DNA of 64,000 bases, from contig OZ023211.1 of NCBI GenBank assembly GCA_963995525.1, positions 59,059,127 to 59,123,126 of the forward strand, given 5' to 3'. Shown here piece by piece: positions 54,316 to 64,000 of the stretch; within the stretch, counting starts at the first letter, position 1, and every line of letters starts with the position of its first letter. The position numbers and the translations under genes were made by a program. This stretch comes from Escarpia spicata. Its lineage: Eukaryota > Annelida > Polychaeta > Sabellida > Siboglinidae. The notes below the pieces were generated by a model. It did not search any database, was not told the origin of the DNA, and saw only the letters and a program-made list of their open reading frames with translations.

Positions 54316-54719
54316 CGAATGCTTGATAAAAGGCAAAGGGGAATGGTGGACAGAAAATGTCTAAAACAAAAGCTTAACGGACACGATTTAGGAACTATTA
54401 TGCATACACTAATATAGTGTAAGTTGGATATGAGAAAGAGGAGGACAATAAATTATTGAGATAATAATTATATGAACAGATTAAGGGTGCATTATAGGTA
54501 AATGGACAATGGAATCTTGGACTATCGAAAAGTCGCAGGCAATTCATTGTCCTCAATTAACATTTGAAGTTGTCTAAAACTTGTGGCTTAATTTGGATGG
54601 CAGTTTTGCTAAATCCTGTTAAATTGCGAATCGGTCAAAATGAGGGAGAGAGCTTCTTTAAATATATATATATCATCATCATCATCATTGTGCAGCCGTA
54701 GTATCCCGTGGTTGGGCGA

Positions 54720-55885
54720 AATATGTTATGTTTTTTTGGAAGACATCACCAAGTGGGTAGATGAGGGATCACCAGTAGATATCGTCTACTTAGATTTTCA
54801 AAAAGCTTTCGACAAAGTACCACATCAAAGATTACTGGTTAAACTAAAGGCCCATGGCATAGGAAATGGTATAATAAGCTGGATAGAACAATGGCTGATT
54901 GACAGAAGGCAACGTGTAGTAGTTGATGGGGAGGCTTCAAACTGGAAATTGGTATTGAGTGGGGTACCACAGGGATCAGTACTAGGACCTATATTATTCT
55001 TAATATACATCAACGATTTGGATGATGAAATAACAAGCAAGGTGTTGAAATTTGCGGATGAAACAAAGGTGTTTAGAAGGATTAAAAGTTATGGAGATAG
55101 ACAGCATTTACAAGATGATCTTGACAGATTGATCAAATGGTCTGAACAGTGGCAAATGCTGCTCAATTTTGGGAAATGTAAATGCCTCCACACTGGACAT
55201 GGGAACGAAGAGGTAGAATATACAATGGGGGCACTGTACTGTGTACTACTGTAAAAGAAAAGGACTTAGGGTTAACCATTAGTGCTGATATGAAGGTTTC
55301 AGAGCAGTGCAGGATTGCAGCTTCAAACGGAAATCAAATCCTTGGATTAATTAGGCGAAATACAGCGTATAAGGAAAAAGAACTAATAATACCGCTGTAC
55401 AAAACAGTAGTGAGGCCTCATTTAGACTATTGTATACAAGCGTGGAGGCCATATCGCAAGAAGGATATAGATATGCTAGAAAGAGTACAGAGGAGAGCGA
55501 CTAAAATGATTCCAAAACTAAGGGGTCTTAGTTATGAAATTTGCCTAAAATAATGTGGTTTAACAACACTAGAGACCAGGAGATTGAGAGGAGATCAGAT
55601 AGAAGTGTTTAAAATAATAAATGGTTATGAAAATATTTCTATCAATATTTTTTTCTCAGTTAAGAAAGATATAAGGACTAGAGGACATGAAGTTACATTA
55701 GCAAAGGAGCAGTGTAGATTAGATTATAAGAAAGTTCTCATTTTCAGAAAGGATTGTAAATGAATGGAACATATTATCTGCTGATTGTATTGGGTGAAGG
55801 GTTGGACTCTCGATAAGCCAAAGGCTTCCTTGTCCACCTGCCACCTAGAGTTAATTCTCTGTGTGGCAATCTTGTTAAATCTTGT
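54720..55885 (+). mobile_element. CR1/L2-like LINE, copy 2 (5'-truncated)
   Basis: Begins inside the RT at FLEDITKWVDEGSPVDIVYL and stays in frame to about 55225: FQKAFDKVPHQRLL, SGVPQGSVLGPILFLIYIND and KFADETKVFRR. The catalytic ADD of copy 1 is ADE here. A one-base frame change near 55225 moves to the second frame (TVLCTTVKEKDLGLTISADM ... VVRPHLDYCIQAW). A stop follows at 55551, and remnants (RRLRGDQIEVFKIINGYEN) run to about 55740. The 3' end GACTCTCGATAAGCCAAAGG fixes the family. It is inverted relative to copy 1 and inserted into the LINE that follows. Confidence 0.87.
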
Positions 55886-55889
55886 TAAA

Positions 55890-56690
55890 TATAGCTTGGT
55901 GTGGAATTCCTCTATTCGTTCCATGATCATATATTGGTCTTGTATTTCTCTACCCTGCTTGTTTAGAAGTGTAATCAGTCTGTCTCGGCCTAGTGCCTGC
56001 GTTCTTCTTGCTTTCTTCGGGCTCTTTGATGACATAATCGTTTCTCGTATGATCTCTAGTTTGTACTTTTTGATGTCCTCCTTCGCTTTCTTTTTGATGG
56101 TCTTGCATATTTCTGCGTACTTTATTTGTTTTTTTACGGTTGCCGTTATCCACCTTCTCGTCGTTTCTTCATTAGTGCTCGTGTCGGTGAGGATATTCTC
56201 GTCACTATTGCATTTAGTTGGATCATCTCAGTGATGTTTTTGCTCATGGTATCGATGTCGTCTAGTTCCTGTAGTGTCTCGAATCGATTTCGCAGTTCGA
56301 GTTGGAATTTGGAGTTCGATCTTTTTTCTTCCGATTTGTGTGGTATCTAGTTCTAATGCTACTCTGGGGCTGTTGTTGTTAACCCTCACTACATTGTCTT
56401 TCCATTTCTTGTTTATGAGAAAGGCTACTCCAGCTTGGCCGTTGTTCACTGTGGAATGGTACAGTAGATGGCCCCTTTGTAAGGTGAAGCATTCCTCTCT
56501 TCTTCTGACTTCTCCGATCCCGATCACATGCCATACCACCTCGTTTTCCCTAAGTTCTTCCTCCAGTTCTTGTATCTGTTCATCTCTTAGTAGTGTTCTT
56601 ACATTATATGTTGCTATCTTCAGTGTACTTACCTTCTCTCAGCGGCTTTTCTTGACCCAGAGATTCTTAGCACTCCCTGCACGTAGCCCT
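55890..56690 (-). mobile_element. LINE endonuclease and linker fragment
   Basis: On the minus strand from about 56645: STLKIATYNVRTLLRDEQ (endonuclease start), GIGEVRRREECFTLQRGHLL and GQAGVAFLINKKWKDNVVRV. The rest of the endonuclease is deleted. The linker then reads IKKKAKEDIKKYKLEIIRE, SSKSPKKARRTQALGRDR and IEEFHTKLYL near 55910. The RT is cut off where the CR1/L2-like copy 2 begins. Confidence 0.8.
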
Positions 56691-56829
56691 AGGTGACCTG
56701 AGCCGCCTCCTTGGTCATAGACTCTTTCGATGCTGCTGGGGACTGGGGGCTTGGCTTCACTGTTCTTTGTATGGTGGTGTTGTTGGCCTACCCTTCCATG
56801 CTGGTCGGTGCGGGTTGGAAGGGGGAAAC

Positions 56830-56960
56830 GTAGTGTGAACGAAATTGCCCAAGTACCGAACCACCAGCGGCGCCGGGATTTGAACCCCGGTCCCTCCAGT
56901 CGAGGGCACAGTGGCCGAGTGGTTAGAGTACCGGACTCTCGACTGGAAGGATTCGCAAAT
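56830..56960. mobile_element. Two tRNA-like SINE heads, head to head
   Basis: Minus strand: CTCGACTGGAGGGACCGGGG / TTCAAATCCCGGCG, a B box, continuing into GTACTTGGGCAATTTCGTTC, as in the SINEs at 12.3 and 20.4 kb. Plus strand: CACAGTGGCCGAGTGGTTAG / AGTACCGGACTCTCGACTGG, an A box of Ser/Leu-tRNA type. They share the CGACTGGA segment as a pivot at about 56900 and 56940. Confidence 0.6.
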
Positions 56961-56989
56961 TACCCCTCCATATTATATGTATACCCCAT

Positions 56990-57352
<363 letters not shown>

Positions 57353-57364
57353 ATCTTCAGTCAC

Positions 57365-58296
57365 ATTAATGCCCCATGTGAATATAATATCTCCATAGAT
57401 AACACTAATATTGAACAAATAAATTGTATCAAATTCCTTGGTGTTTATATTGACTGCAAACTTACATGGTCTCAACATGTGAATGTTGTACATACTAAAA
57501 TTGCAAAGAATCTGTCAGTAATGCGTCGTGTTAAATGGTTGCTGAATGAGACTGCATTGTACACTTTGTATTGTTCATTTGTTCTACCTTATATGGACTA
57601 TTGTTGTGAGATATGGGGAAACACTTATAAAAATAGAATCCAGCCATTGTATATTCTACAGAAACGTGCAATCAGAATATGCTGTCAGTTGGAGTAGTAT
57701 AAAAGGTGTAAATATGTGGAATTGTTTAAATACAAATATCAAAAATTGCACTAATGTAATTGCCTTTAAGAAAAGGTATAGATCACTACTGGTCAGTAAA
57801 TACAATATATAGTACATTTTATTTTATCGCTATAATCGTATTCAAATCTTTATTTTGTATAAAGTATTCTTACATCAACGATACTTATTCCTATTGGTCA
57901 ATAAATACATTATGTACTCTTCGAATTCTTAAATATATATATATATATATATATTTTTGTATACTCATTTGTTATACATCATGTTCAAATCCTTTTATGT
58001 GTCAAATTTTTCTACATCAAAGATACTTGTTCCTGTCTGATGACTGATGTCATCAAGTCTGCATTGTCTATAATTAGTAAAACATGCTTATTAGCATGTA
58101 TAAGTCCTATGTTAAAATAAGGAGTATTAAATTATACTTCATGTACCTCATTCGTCAAATTATCTTTTAAATTATGTACATGTATTATGGAAAGGGAAAT
58201 GCTAAGTATAAGTATTGCACTTCTTGCATTTTTCCTGTCAACATTTCAATATATTATATACTATATTATTTAGTATGCATTATAGGAATTATGCTG

Positions 58297-58328
<32 letters not shown>

Positions 58329-58362
58329 TGTTATGTTGAATAAAATTCAATTCAATTCAATT
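57365..58362 (+). mobile_element. LINE 3' part with (ATTCA)n tail
   Basis: [37 protein letters not shown] and [11 protein letters not shown] (57420-57690) match the post-RT domain of jockey/CR1-type LINEs. After a frame change, MWNCLNTNIKNCTNVIAFKK, then RYRSLLVSKYNI and a stop at 57810, is the usual C-terminal end. About 550 bp of untranslated sequence follows, with TATG repeats and ATTCAATTCAATTCAATTCC at 58342-58361. The tail lies about 60 bp from the PPP5C start codon. Confidence 0.82.
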
Positions 58363-58423
58363 CCAAAAAATACATACAAAGCAGCAGTGGCGCCAGCTGG
58401 CGACCATTGAGTGATGTTATTTT

Positions 58424-61400
58424 ATGCGGAATAGTTCCAGCGTGATGCGTGACGGCAAAATGGCCGACAACATTGTGGAACCTTGCGAAAGTAACCCTCC
58501 AGGAAGTGTAAATGACCTCTCCGAAGAAACCAGAAAGGAAGCTGATGAGTTCAAGGAAAAAGCAAACGAGTACTTCAAAAGTGGGTGTTGGAATTTTGAT
58601 AGAGTTGCGTTGTTTGTCAACATGCGTGCCACCGTTAGTCTAGACTCGAGGTCTATCGCCCGGTCCAGCGTGACAACGCCGTGCCCAAGCATGGTATTGG
58701 ACGCGTTCCATGCACTGAGAAATTATTGCGAAACCATAACTACGGGTACACCTATTTAACTGTGAAGTGCTTTCGTGTAGGCATTATTTTTATTGTGTTA
58801 TTGCATACGGATTATTGTTGCCAGCAACTGGATTACTAAAGTTGTAAATATCTGGATCCTATTTATTATTGAGAAAATTTGAATGATTCTTTGATTCATC
58901 ATTCCATGTCTCAAATCATGACTGGCATTGTCACATTGGAACAAATTACAAAATACAGTGAACAAATAATCTTTGGGGGCATGGGCCTGACGTTATTTAG
59001 TTCAATGATAAGTTCTGAATAAACTAATGACAGTTGTTGTTGAAGAACTTATATGCACTTTCGAGTGTCCTTGATTTATGATACACTAGTAAAAATGTTT
59101 CATGCACAGATTGACCATCAGCGAGTTAAACCAGAAAGCTACAGAATTATGACAGACACTTGTGAACATTACTTAAACTTATTTTTAGTAGTCCCTGCGT
59201 GTGTTATATTGATAACACTAAACTTGTTTTTATTTGAGATGTCCAATTTTGTCCATGCTTCTGCCTAGCAATAGTAATTAATGACAAATGTTGTAATTGA
59301 CAGCTGTCACTTTTGGTTGTCATTCAATATCATAACTATTGTTGCAATTTCCTTTTGGTGTCATCTGTACTTTTTCAGTAATTGAATTCCAATTAATGCT
59401 GTGTGACTGTCACACTTTGAAACCCATCAAAAATGCATTCACTCTTTATTTACGAGCATGCAAGTACAACAAATTAGACAGCAGTTTGCATGATATTCAA
59501 TATTTACTTGATCAGTGGTCCATTTAATTAGTAGCTTACACCTGTAGTTGAAACTATTCAAAATAGAATGCAACCACAACGTATCTTGCCTCTGCCATTT
59601 TTTAATTGAACATTCGCCAAGAGTTCTTCATGATGTATTGTGACATATTTGTTTTATAGAGAAGGATTACATTCAGGCAATTACCTTCTACTGTGAAGCG
59701 ATCAAGCTGAATCCAAATGTAGCAGCCTACTATGGAAACCGCAGCTTTGCCTATCTGAAGACAGAATGTTTTGGCTATGCCCTGTCGGACGCCAGTCGTG
59801 CACTGGATTTGGACAAGGGTTACCTCAAGGTACTGTGCTTCATACATGACATATATAATACTTGTAAGAAAAATATAAACATTGGGCTTGGTGATATTCT
59901 ACAAGGACAGAACACAAACAAGTATTTAATTTTACTAAAATAGTATATTTTATTATATTTGGAAGGCACAACTAGATTTTCACGAATTTAAATGTGCAGA
60001 CTCATTGCGTACATGTTAATCCTGCGACCAGCCAACAAAAATCCTCTGTAGCTTACTGTTACAGTAAAAAATCATAACTTTGCTGATACCTATGACAAAA
60101 GTATGTATGAGGTATCATTTTATTGCTTTATTATAATAAAATTATAAAATCTATCTAACATTCGATAATCATGAAGATATTATTATCTGGACTTCTTAAA
60201 CAATTCTAAAAAATAAACATTTTATCCTGCTACCAAATAATTACTGAGATGATATATGCCCTACGTCCAGCGAGACAAAAGTACATGTTAGTTGCCAAAT
60301 AACATAAAAATTCATCAAATCTGTTGAGAACTTTTATTTTTATGATTTTTTTCCAATATAAAAATAGGCCGATTCAAGCAGCCAGATCACTACCGCTTTC
60401 GCTATCAGCGCACATCCACGGTTTGCCCTGACAAACATCGTGCTGCCAAGTTGTTGAATTTTCACCTAAAACAGCATCCAAAGTCGTTCTAACTATCTGA
60501 ACTAGTATAATAACCTTATTCATGAACACTGTCATGCATTTTGTTAAAATATTGACACAGAAACTTGAGATACTCCGAAGTAAATTTTCGAAGTGAACAA
60601 TTCTCCTCAACGATATCTGCCATGTTGTTGTTTACTTCATCTCTGGAGGGCTGGTGGGGCGGTGTTTGAAATGCTTTGTTTTGGTATGCTGAATTAGCTT
60701 AGCCAACTGATGTCACTTTTGGTACGTGTGCGGAGGTCTAGCTTTATGAATAGATATGTAAATTCATTACGCTGGGTGTAGTAAAGGCACCCAAATTTGG
60801 CACCAACTTGGTCACGTGTTTTGTTACTGGCTGTCAATCAATCAGCTCATGAATAAATATACATCATCTTGAAAAATCTGTCAGGTATGTTCACGTGTCA
60901 GTTACCTGGCACGGAAACTAAAAATGTTACTACAAAGGTAGGTACTGTCGGCTGATGAATCAGCCCTGGCCGGTCGCAGGGTTAACAGTCATCATTATGA
61001 GTTGTTTTCTAATGCTTTGGAAATTATAGTTATTTTCTCACAAGTTCAGAAAGTGATGTTGAAATAATTTTATGGCAAGCAATATATATAGCCCCCGGTA
61101 TATTAATTATACAGCAGACTGTGTTGTGTGGTGTCTGCAGTGTTTACAATCTAGAGTGTTGTGTTGCTAGGCCTACTACCGACGAGCATCAGCCAACATG
61201 GCACTAGGGAAGTTCAAGCTGGCGCTGAGGGATTTTGAAGCTGTGAGTACATGTCTTTTGTAGCCAAAACTTGTGACAGGGACCTACTAGCTATGCATTG
61301 TCTCCCCTGGTATGTGACGAGCGAGGTGGGCCGCCTCGTTGTTTTTTATGCTATCTCGCCCAAAATATACAGAAATTGCCGCCTCGTAGCTATTTCGTGT

Positions 61401-64000
61401 AAATTTTTTCCGTTATTTCACGATATATTCAGCGTCGGCACGGGGGGTGAAATGTCACCACAAAGTCACTTATATTCCTGCAAAATCACAGATTTGTAGC
61501 AACATCGTTTAGTTGCCTTAACGTCGCTCAGAGCTGGTTAGGATTTACCTCTTGGAATTAACTCCATTGAACAACGTGAATGACATCACTTGTCAGTTGT
61601 CCAATCACCTTTTAAACCCCGAATAAAAACTGTGCATCCTATTCACTAGTTGGCAATTGTATTAAATCCGGACCCTTTTGAAGCCCAAATAACGAACCGG
61701 TTTGCGCTAGTCTGCACCGCAGCAGTCGGGCGTTGCTGCATTGCGTGCGTAAAATGAACGATATAGTAGTATCTACTGATACAAAGCAGGGCGTTATTTA
61801 CGCTTCGAAAGGGCGCTAAAACGCAATATTCTTAAACGTAAATATGCCTAGGATAATGTTGAATGATGGCAATAACTCACTGTGGTATGAAAGTTAGGCA
61901 AAACTCAAGTTATAATGGCGAAATTGAGGTGGGTCAGGATTCGACATAAGTGCCCACTACTAGTCTGTTCAACTAATGTTCTACGCCATTTTTAGCAAAA
62001 TAAAGAATTTGATTCGTAAGATGTCTTTGTGCTAAATATATACTACATATTCTGACAAAGTTGGCAAACAAACTTTTGGGAAAGTTTATTTCAGTGAAAT
62101 AAAAGATGCCTATTGGCCAAAACTAACGGATTATAAACACCTTTGGCTAGGCAATGAAGTCTTTGTCAAAATGTATACTTAACAACATCCACTGTTTTAT
62201 AAAAAGGACACAATTTGATAAATGTTCTTGCAATTAATAGAAACCATACTTTTGTGGCATTCCAGAAATGACTGTTTAATTAATTGCACAGCATGCTAGC
62301 AGCAAATAAAGTATAATCTTTGGAACAGAAGCCACCAATTTAAGGTGGTGAAGGGGGAAGAGTCTTCAGATGATCATTTTCTTGGTTTTAAACTAAAAGT
62401 CATCATACATTCAAAGCCATCGCAGTATAATAATAATAATGTATTCATTTCAGACAGTCATCATGTCCATATATACAAATACATCAGTAAAAGTATGTAA
62501 ATAGATATAAAAATACATCGATAAGAACAATATGTTTAAAAATTATATAAATCCCAGACCCACTTGTGCCGCAGTTTCGAAGTACAATACACGTTGCTAG
62601 TTTTGATGCTATAGATAATGGGATTCAAAGATATGTCAATCCTATTCATTAAGCTAAAAATAGCCTTTCTGATTACACATTTACCCGAGCTGACATTAGC
62701 TGTAGCAAACATGTGGCTAGCGCTACATGTCATGGGCAAATTGTTCAATATCCTGAAAGAATTCTTATATGCAACAACGAATTGCTGAACTTTAACTTTT
62801 CTAAAATTCACCCATAACGCACACATATAGATATTACCAAAATATGCTGTAAATAGCTTATTTTTTACAGCAGTTGAACAAAAGTGGAACTTTTGACGTA
62901 ACATATCACTCTTGGCATACAGAAGTCTCACTTTGGCTTGCATGTCAGACTCATCAGACAAGTTATTAGAAATGACATGTCCAAGATATTTACAAGAGGT
63001 GGCAAAGTTTAACTTCTTTCTTCCTAATGTCATTTCTTTAGACAGATTTAACTTTCTAGATTCAAAGTACATGACCAGGGATTTACCTGCATTGTATTGC
63101 ACGTCATGCTCACATCCATATGAGTAACACATGTCTAGTAGTGTTTGTTGTCCTTTAGCAGAAGGTGCAAACAGAAGTAGGTCATCGGCATATATAAGGT
63201 AATTAACAACCATGTTACCAAGACTACAACCGATATGTTTTTTGTGCAGTTGTATACTCAGATTATCCATATAAATGTTAAAAAGCAAAGGGGATAACTT
63301 CCCACCTTGCTTAACACCATTGCCTACTGAGAAGAAGTCCGAGTAGGTATTTCCCCATCGTATGCATACACATTGATTATTGAATTCATTGCTGAGTACG
63401 CTTAAGATATAGTTCAGTACATTTCGTTGTTCTAGTTTCGTTAAAAGTTTATATCGGTTGATACGATCAAACGCCTTTGATGCATCTAAAAACGTGACAT
63501 GCATAGCTGAACCATGTTCATTGAAGAACCTTGATAATTCCTTAAATGCAAACACACATAACTCCGTTCCATGTTTAGGCTTAAAGCCAAATTGATTAGG
63601 ATTTTGTCCAAGTACATTTCCATTCTGCTAAAAAGAACAGTGTCTATTATCTTAGAAAATATGTTTGATAGACTAGTGTCAAATTCCACGCTGATTTATC
63701 GTTAGTTTGCATTTTATAAAAATGAAATTTAATTGATGGGCAATTGATGCTAAATGTTGTTCTGTATTTTTCATAGTTCACATATCATTGCCATTGTGTT
63801 TTCTCCGCAAGTAAACTTTAACATGTAAATGGCTGGTAATCATGGGCCATGCTGTTTGTCAGGTGATGAAGGCTCGGCCGGGAGACAAGGACGCCTACAC
63901 CAAGTACACCGAGTGCAGTAAGATTGTGAGGCGGCTGGCATTCGAGAAGGCAATTGCGGTCGACGACAGCAAAAAATCCATCGCAGACCAAATCAACTTA
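58424..64000 (+). CDS. PPP5C: Serine/threonine protein phosphatase 5, TPR part, first four coding exons (partial)
   Basis: PP5 is a single-chain phosphatase whose N-terminal TPRs bind the Hsp90 C-terminus and block the catalytic domain until released. Exons: 58424-58580 (donor AAAA|GTGGGT), 59660-59829, 61171-61242, 63863 to beyond 64000; all phases agree. In-frame ATGs lie at 58424, 58445 and 58460; the last has the best context (AAAATGG) and gives MADNIVEP, nearest to the usual start. TPR1: EFKEKANEYFK, then KKDYIQAITFYCEAIKLNP. TPR2: AAYYGNRSFAYLKTECFGYA. TPR3: AYYRRASANMALGKFKLALR. The following helix reads TKYTECSKIVRRLAFEKAIA. The Lys/Asn, Asn and Lys/Arg positions of the Hsp90 carboxylate clamp (KEKAN, YGNRS, K..AYYRR) are kept. 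The catalytic phosphatase exons lie to the right of the window. Confidence 0.95.
60016..60985. mobile_element. piggyBac-like non-autonomous element (PPP5C intron 2)
   Basis: Left border TTAATCCTGCGACCAGCC and right border GGCCGGTCGCAGGGTTAA: TTAA target duplications flank 14-bp terminal inverted repeats, TCCTGCGACCAGCC and CCCTGCGACCGGCC, identical at 12 of 14. The piggyBac hallmarks are TTAA and ends starting CC(C/T). The element is about 960 bp. A minus-strand open frame from 60622 (MADIVEENCSLRKF...) meets a stop after about 35 codons and may be a relic of the transposase N-terminus. No catalytic core is present. Confidence 0.75.
61243..62424. other. PPP5C intron 3, left part
   Basis: No exon or recognised repeat. 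The open frame 61251-61499 starts at the splice donor region and has no known motif. Confidence 0.4.
62425..63690 (-). mobile_element. 5'-truncated LINE with nearly intact RT (PPP5C intron 3)
   Basis: On the minus strand from 63689: FSKIIDTVLFSRMEMYLDK, one frameshift near 63600, then a 339-codon frame (63555-62536) with HVTFLDASKAFDRINRYKL (palm), GVKQGGKLSPLLFNIYMD and catalytic NYLIYADDLLLFAP. The thumb and C-terminal part (SCKYLGHVISNNLSDESDM ... YGNIYMCALW-like) runs to the stop at 62536. The 3' end near 62430 is (ATT)n. This is the best preserved RT in the window, so it is probably the youngest insertion. It is antisense to PPP5C. Confidence 0.88.

Noticed and set aside
56880..56960. 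A true tRNA-Ser or tRNA-Leu gene
   Set aside because: A box and B box occur on opposite strands and no acceptor stem pairs; best read as SINE heads.
61251..61499. 82-codon open frame in PPP5C intron 3
   Set aside because: No family motif; it starts at the splice donor and has no supporting splice structure.

Overview
This is nuclear DNA of an animal. It carries three recognisable conserved animal genes, all split by introns with GT/AG borders, in a mostly AT-rich background filled with non-LTR retrotransposon debris, tRNA-headed SINEs, small inverted-repeat DNA transposons, one shrunken Ty3/gypsy-type LTR element, and long mini- and microsatellites. The gene families, the tRNA-headed SINEs with a common tail and the many LINE lineages suggest a marine invertebrate (lophotrochozoan or non-vertebrate deuterostome). 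I cannot name the phylum from the sequence.

Layout. 1-7.4 kb: the first two coding exons of a minus-strand LCAT/lysosomal phospholipase A2 (PLA2G15-like) gene, which continues off the left edge. 7.4-24.1 kb: gene-poor repeat land, with a TATTAC-rich non-autonomous element, a CA microsatellite, LINE fragments, SINEs, a 185-bp tandem repeat interrupted by a SINE and a MITE, a 2.8-kb internally deleted gypsy-type element, a 1.4-kb 40-bp minisatellite, and inverted minisatellite arms. 24.6-29.3 kb: a decayed two-exon gene of a family I recognise as repetitive and transposase-like (motifs DFAENY, SD and GHGKG), inside a cluster of TTACGTTAC motifs. 29.4-30.2 kb: a LINE reverse transcriptase fragment.

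30.4-49.0 kb: a complete PNPT1 gene (mitochondrial polynucleotide phosphorylase). I could place 23 coding exons; every splice phase fits, giving 2,328 coding bases (775 residues plus stop, close to the human length). Its introns hold a 3.8-kb 72-bp satellite, a 12-bp satellite, a minisatellite that starts at a splice donor, two pogo-like MITEs, a SINE tail, and a partial duplicate of an exon with its acceptor. 49.5-58.4 kb: an intergenic LINE graveyard with two inverted copies of one CR1/L2-like family. 58.4-64.0 kb: the first four coding exons of PPP5C (protein phosphatase 5; the TPR part), running off the right edge, with a piggyBac-like element in intron 2 and a LINE in intron 3.

The three host genes work in different places (lysosomal or secreted lipid hydrolysis, mitochondrial RNA turnover, Hsp90-linked phosphatase). 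Nothing suggests an operon or a joint pathway. Exon coordinates were derived by hand from splice consensus, reading phase and remembered family conservation; no alignment or search was run.
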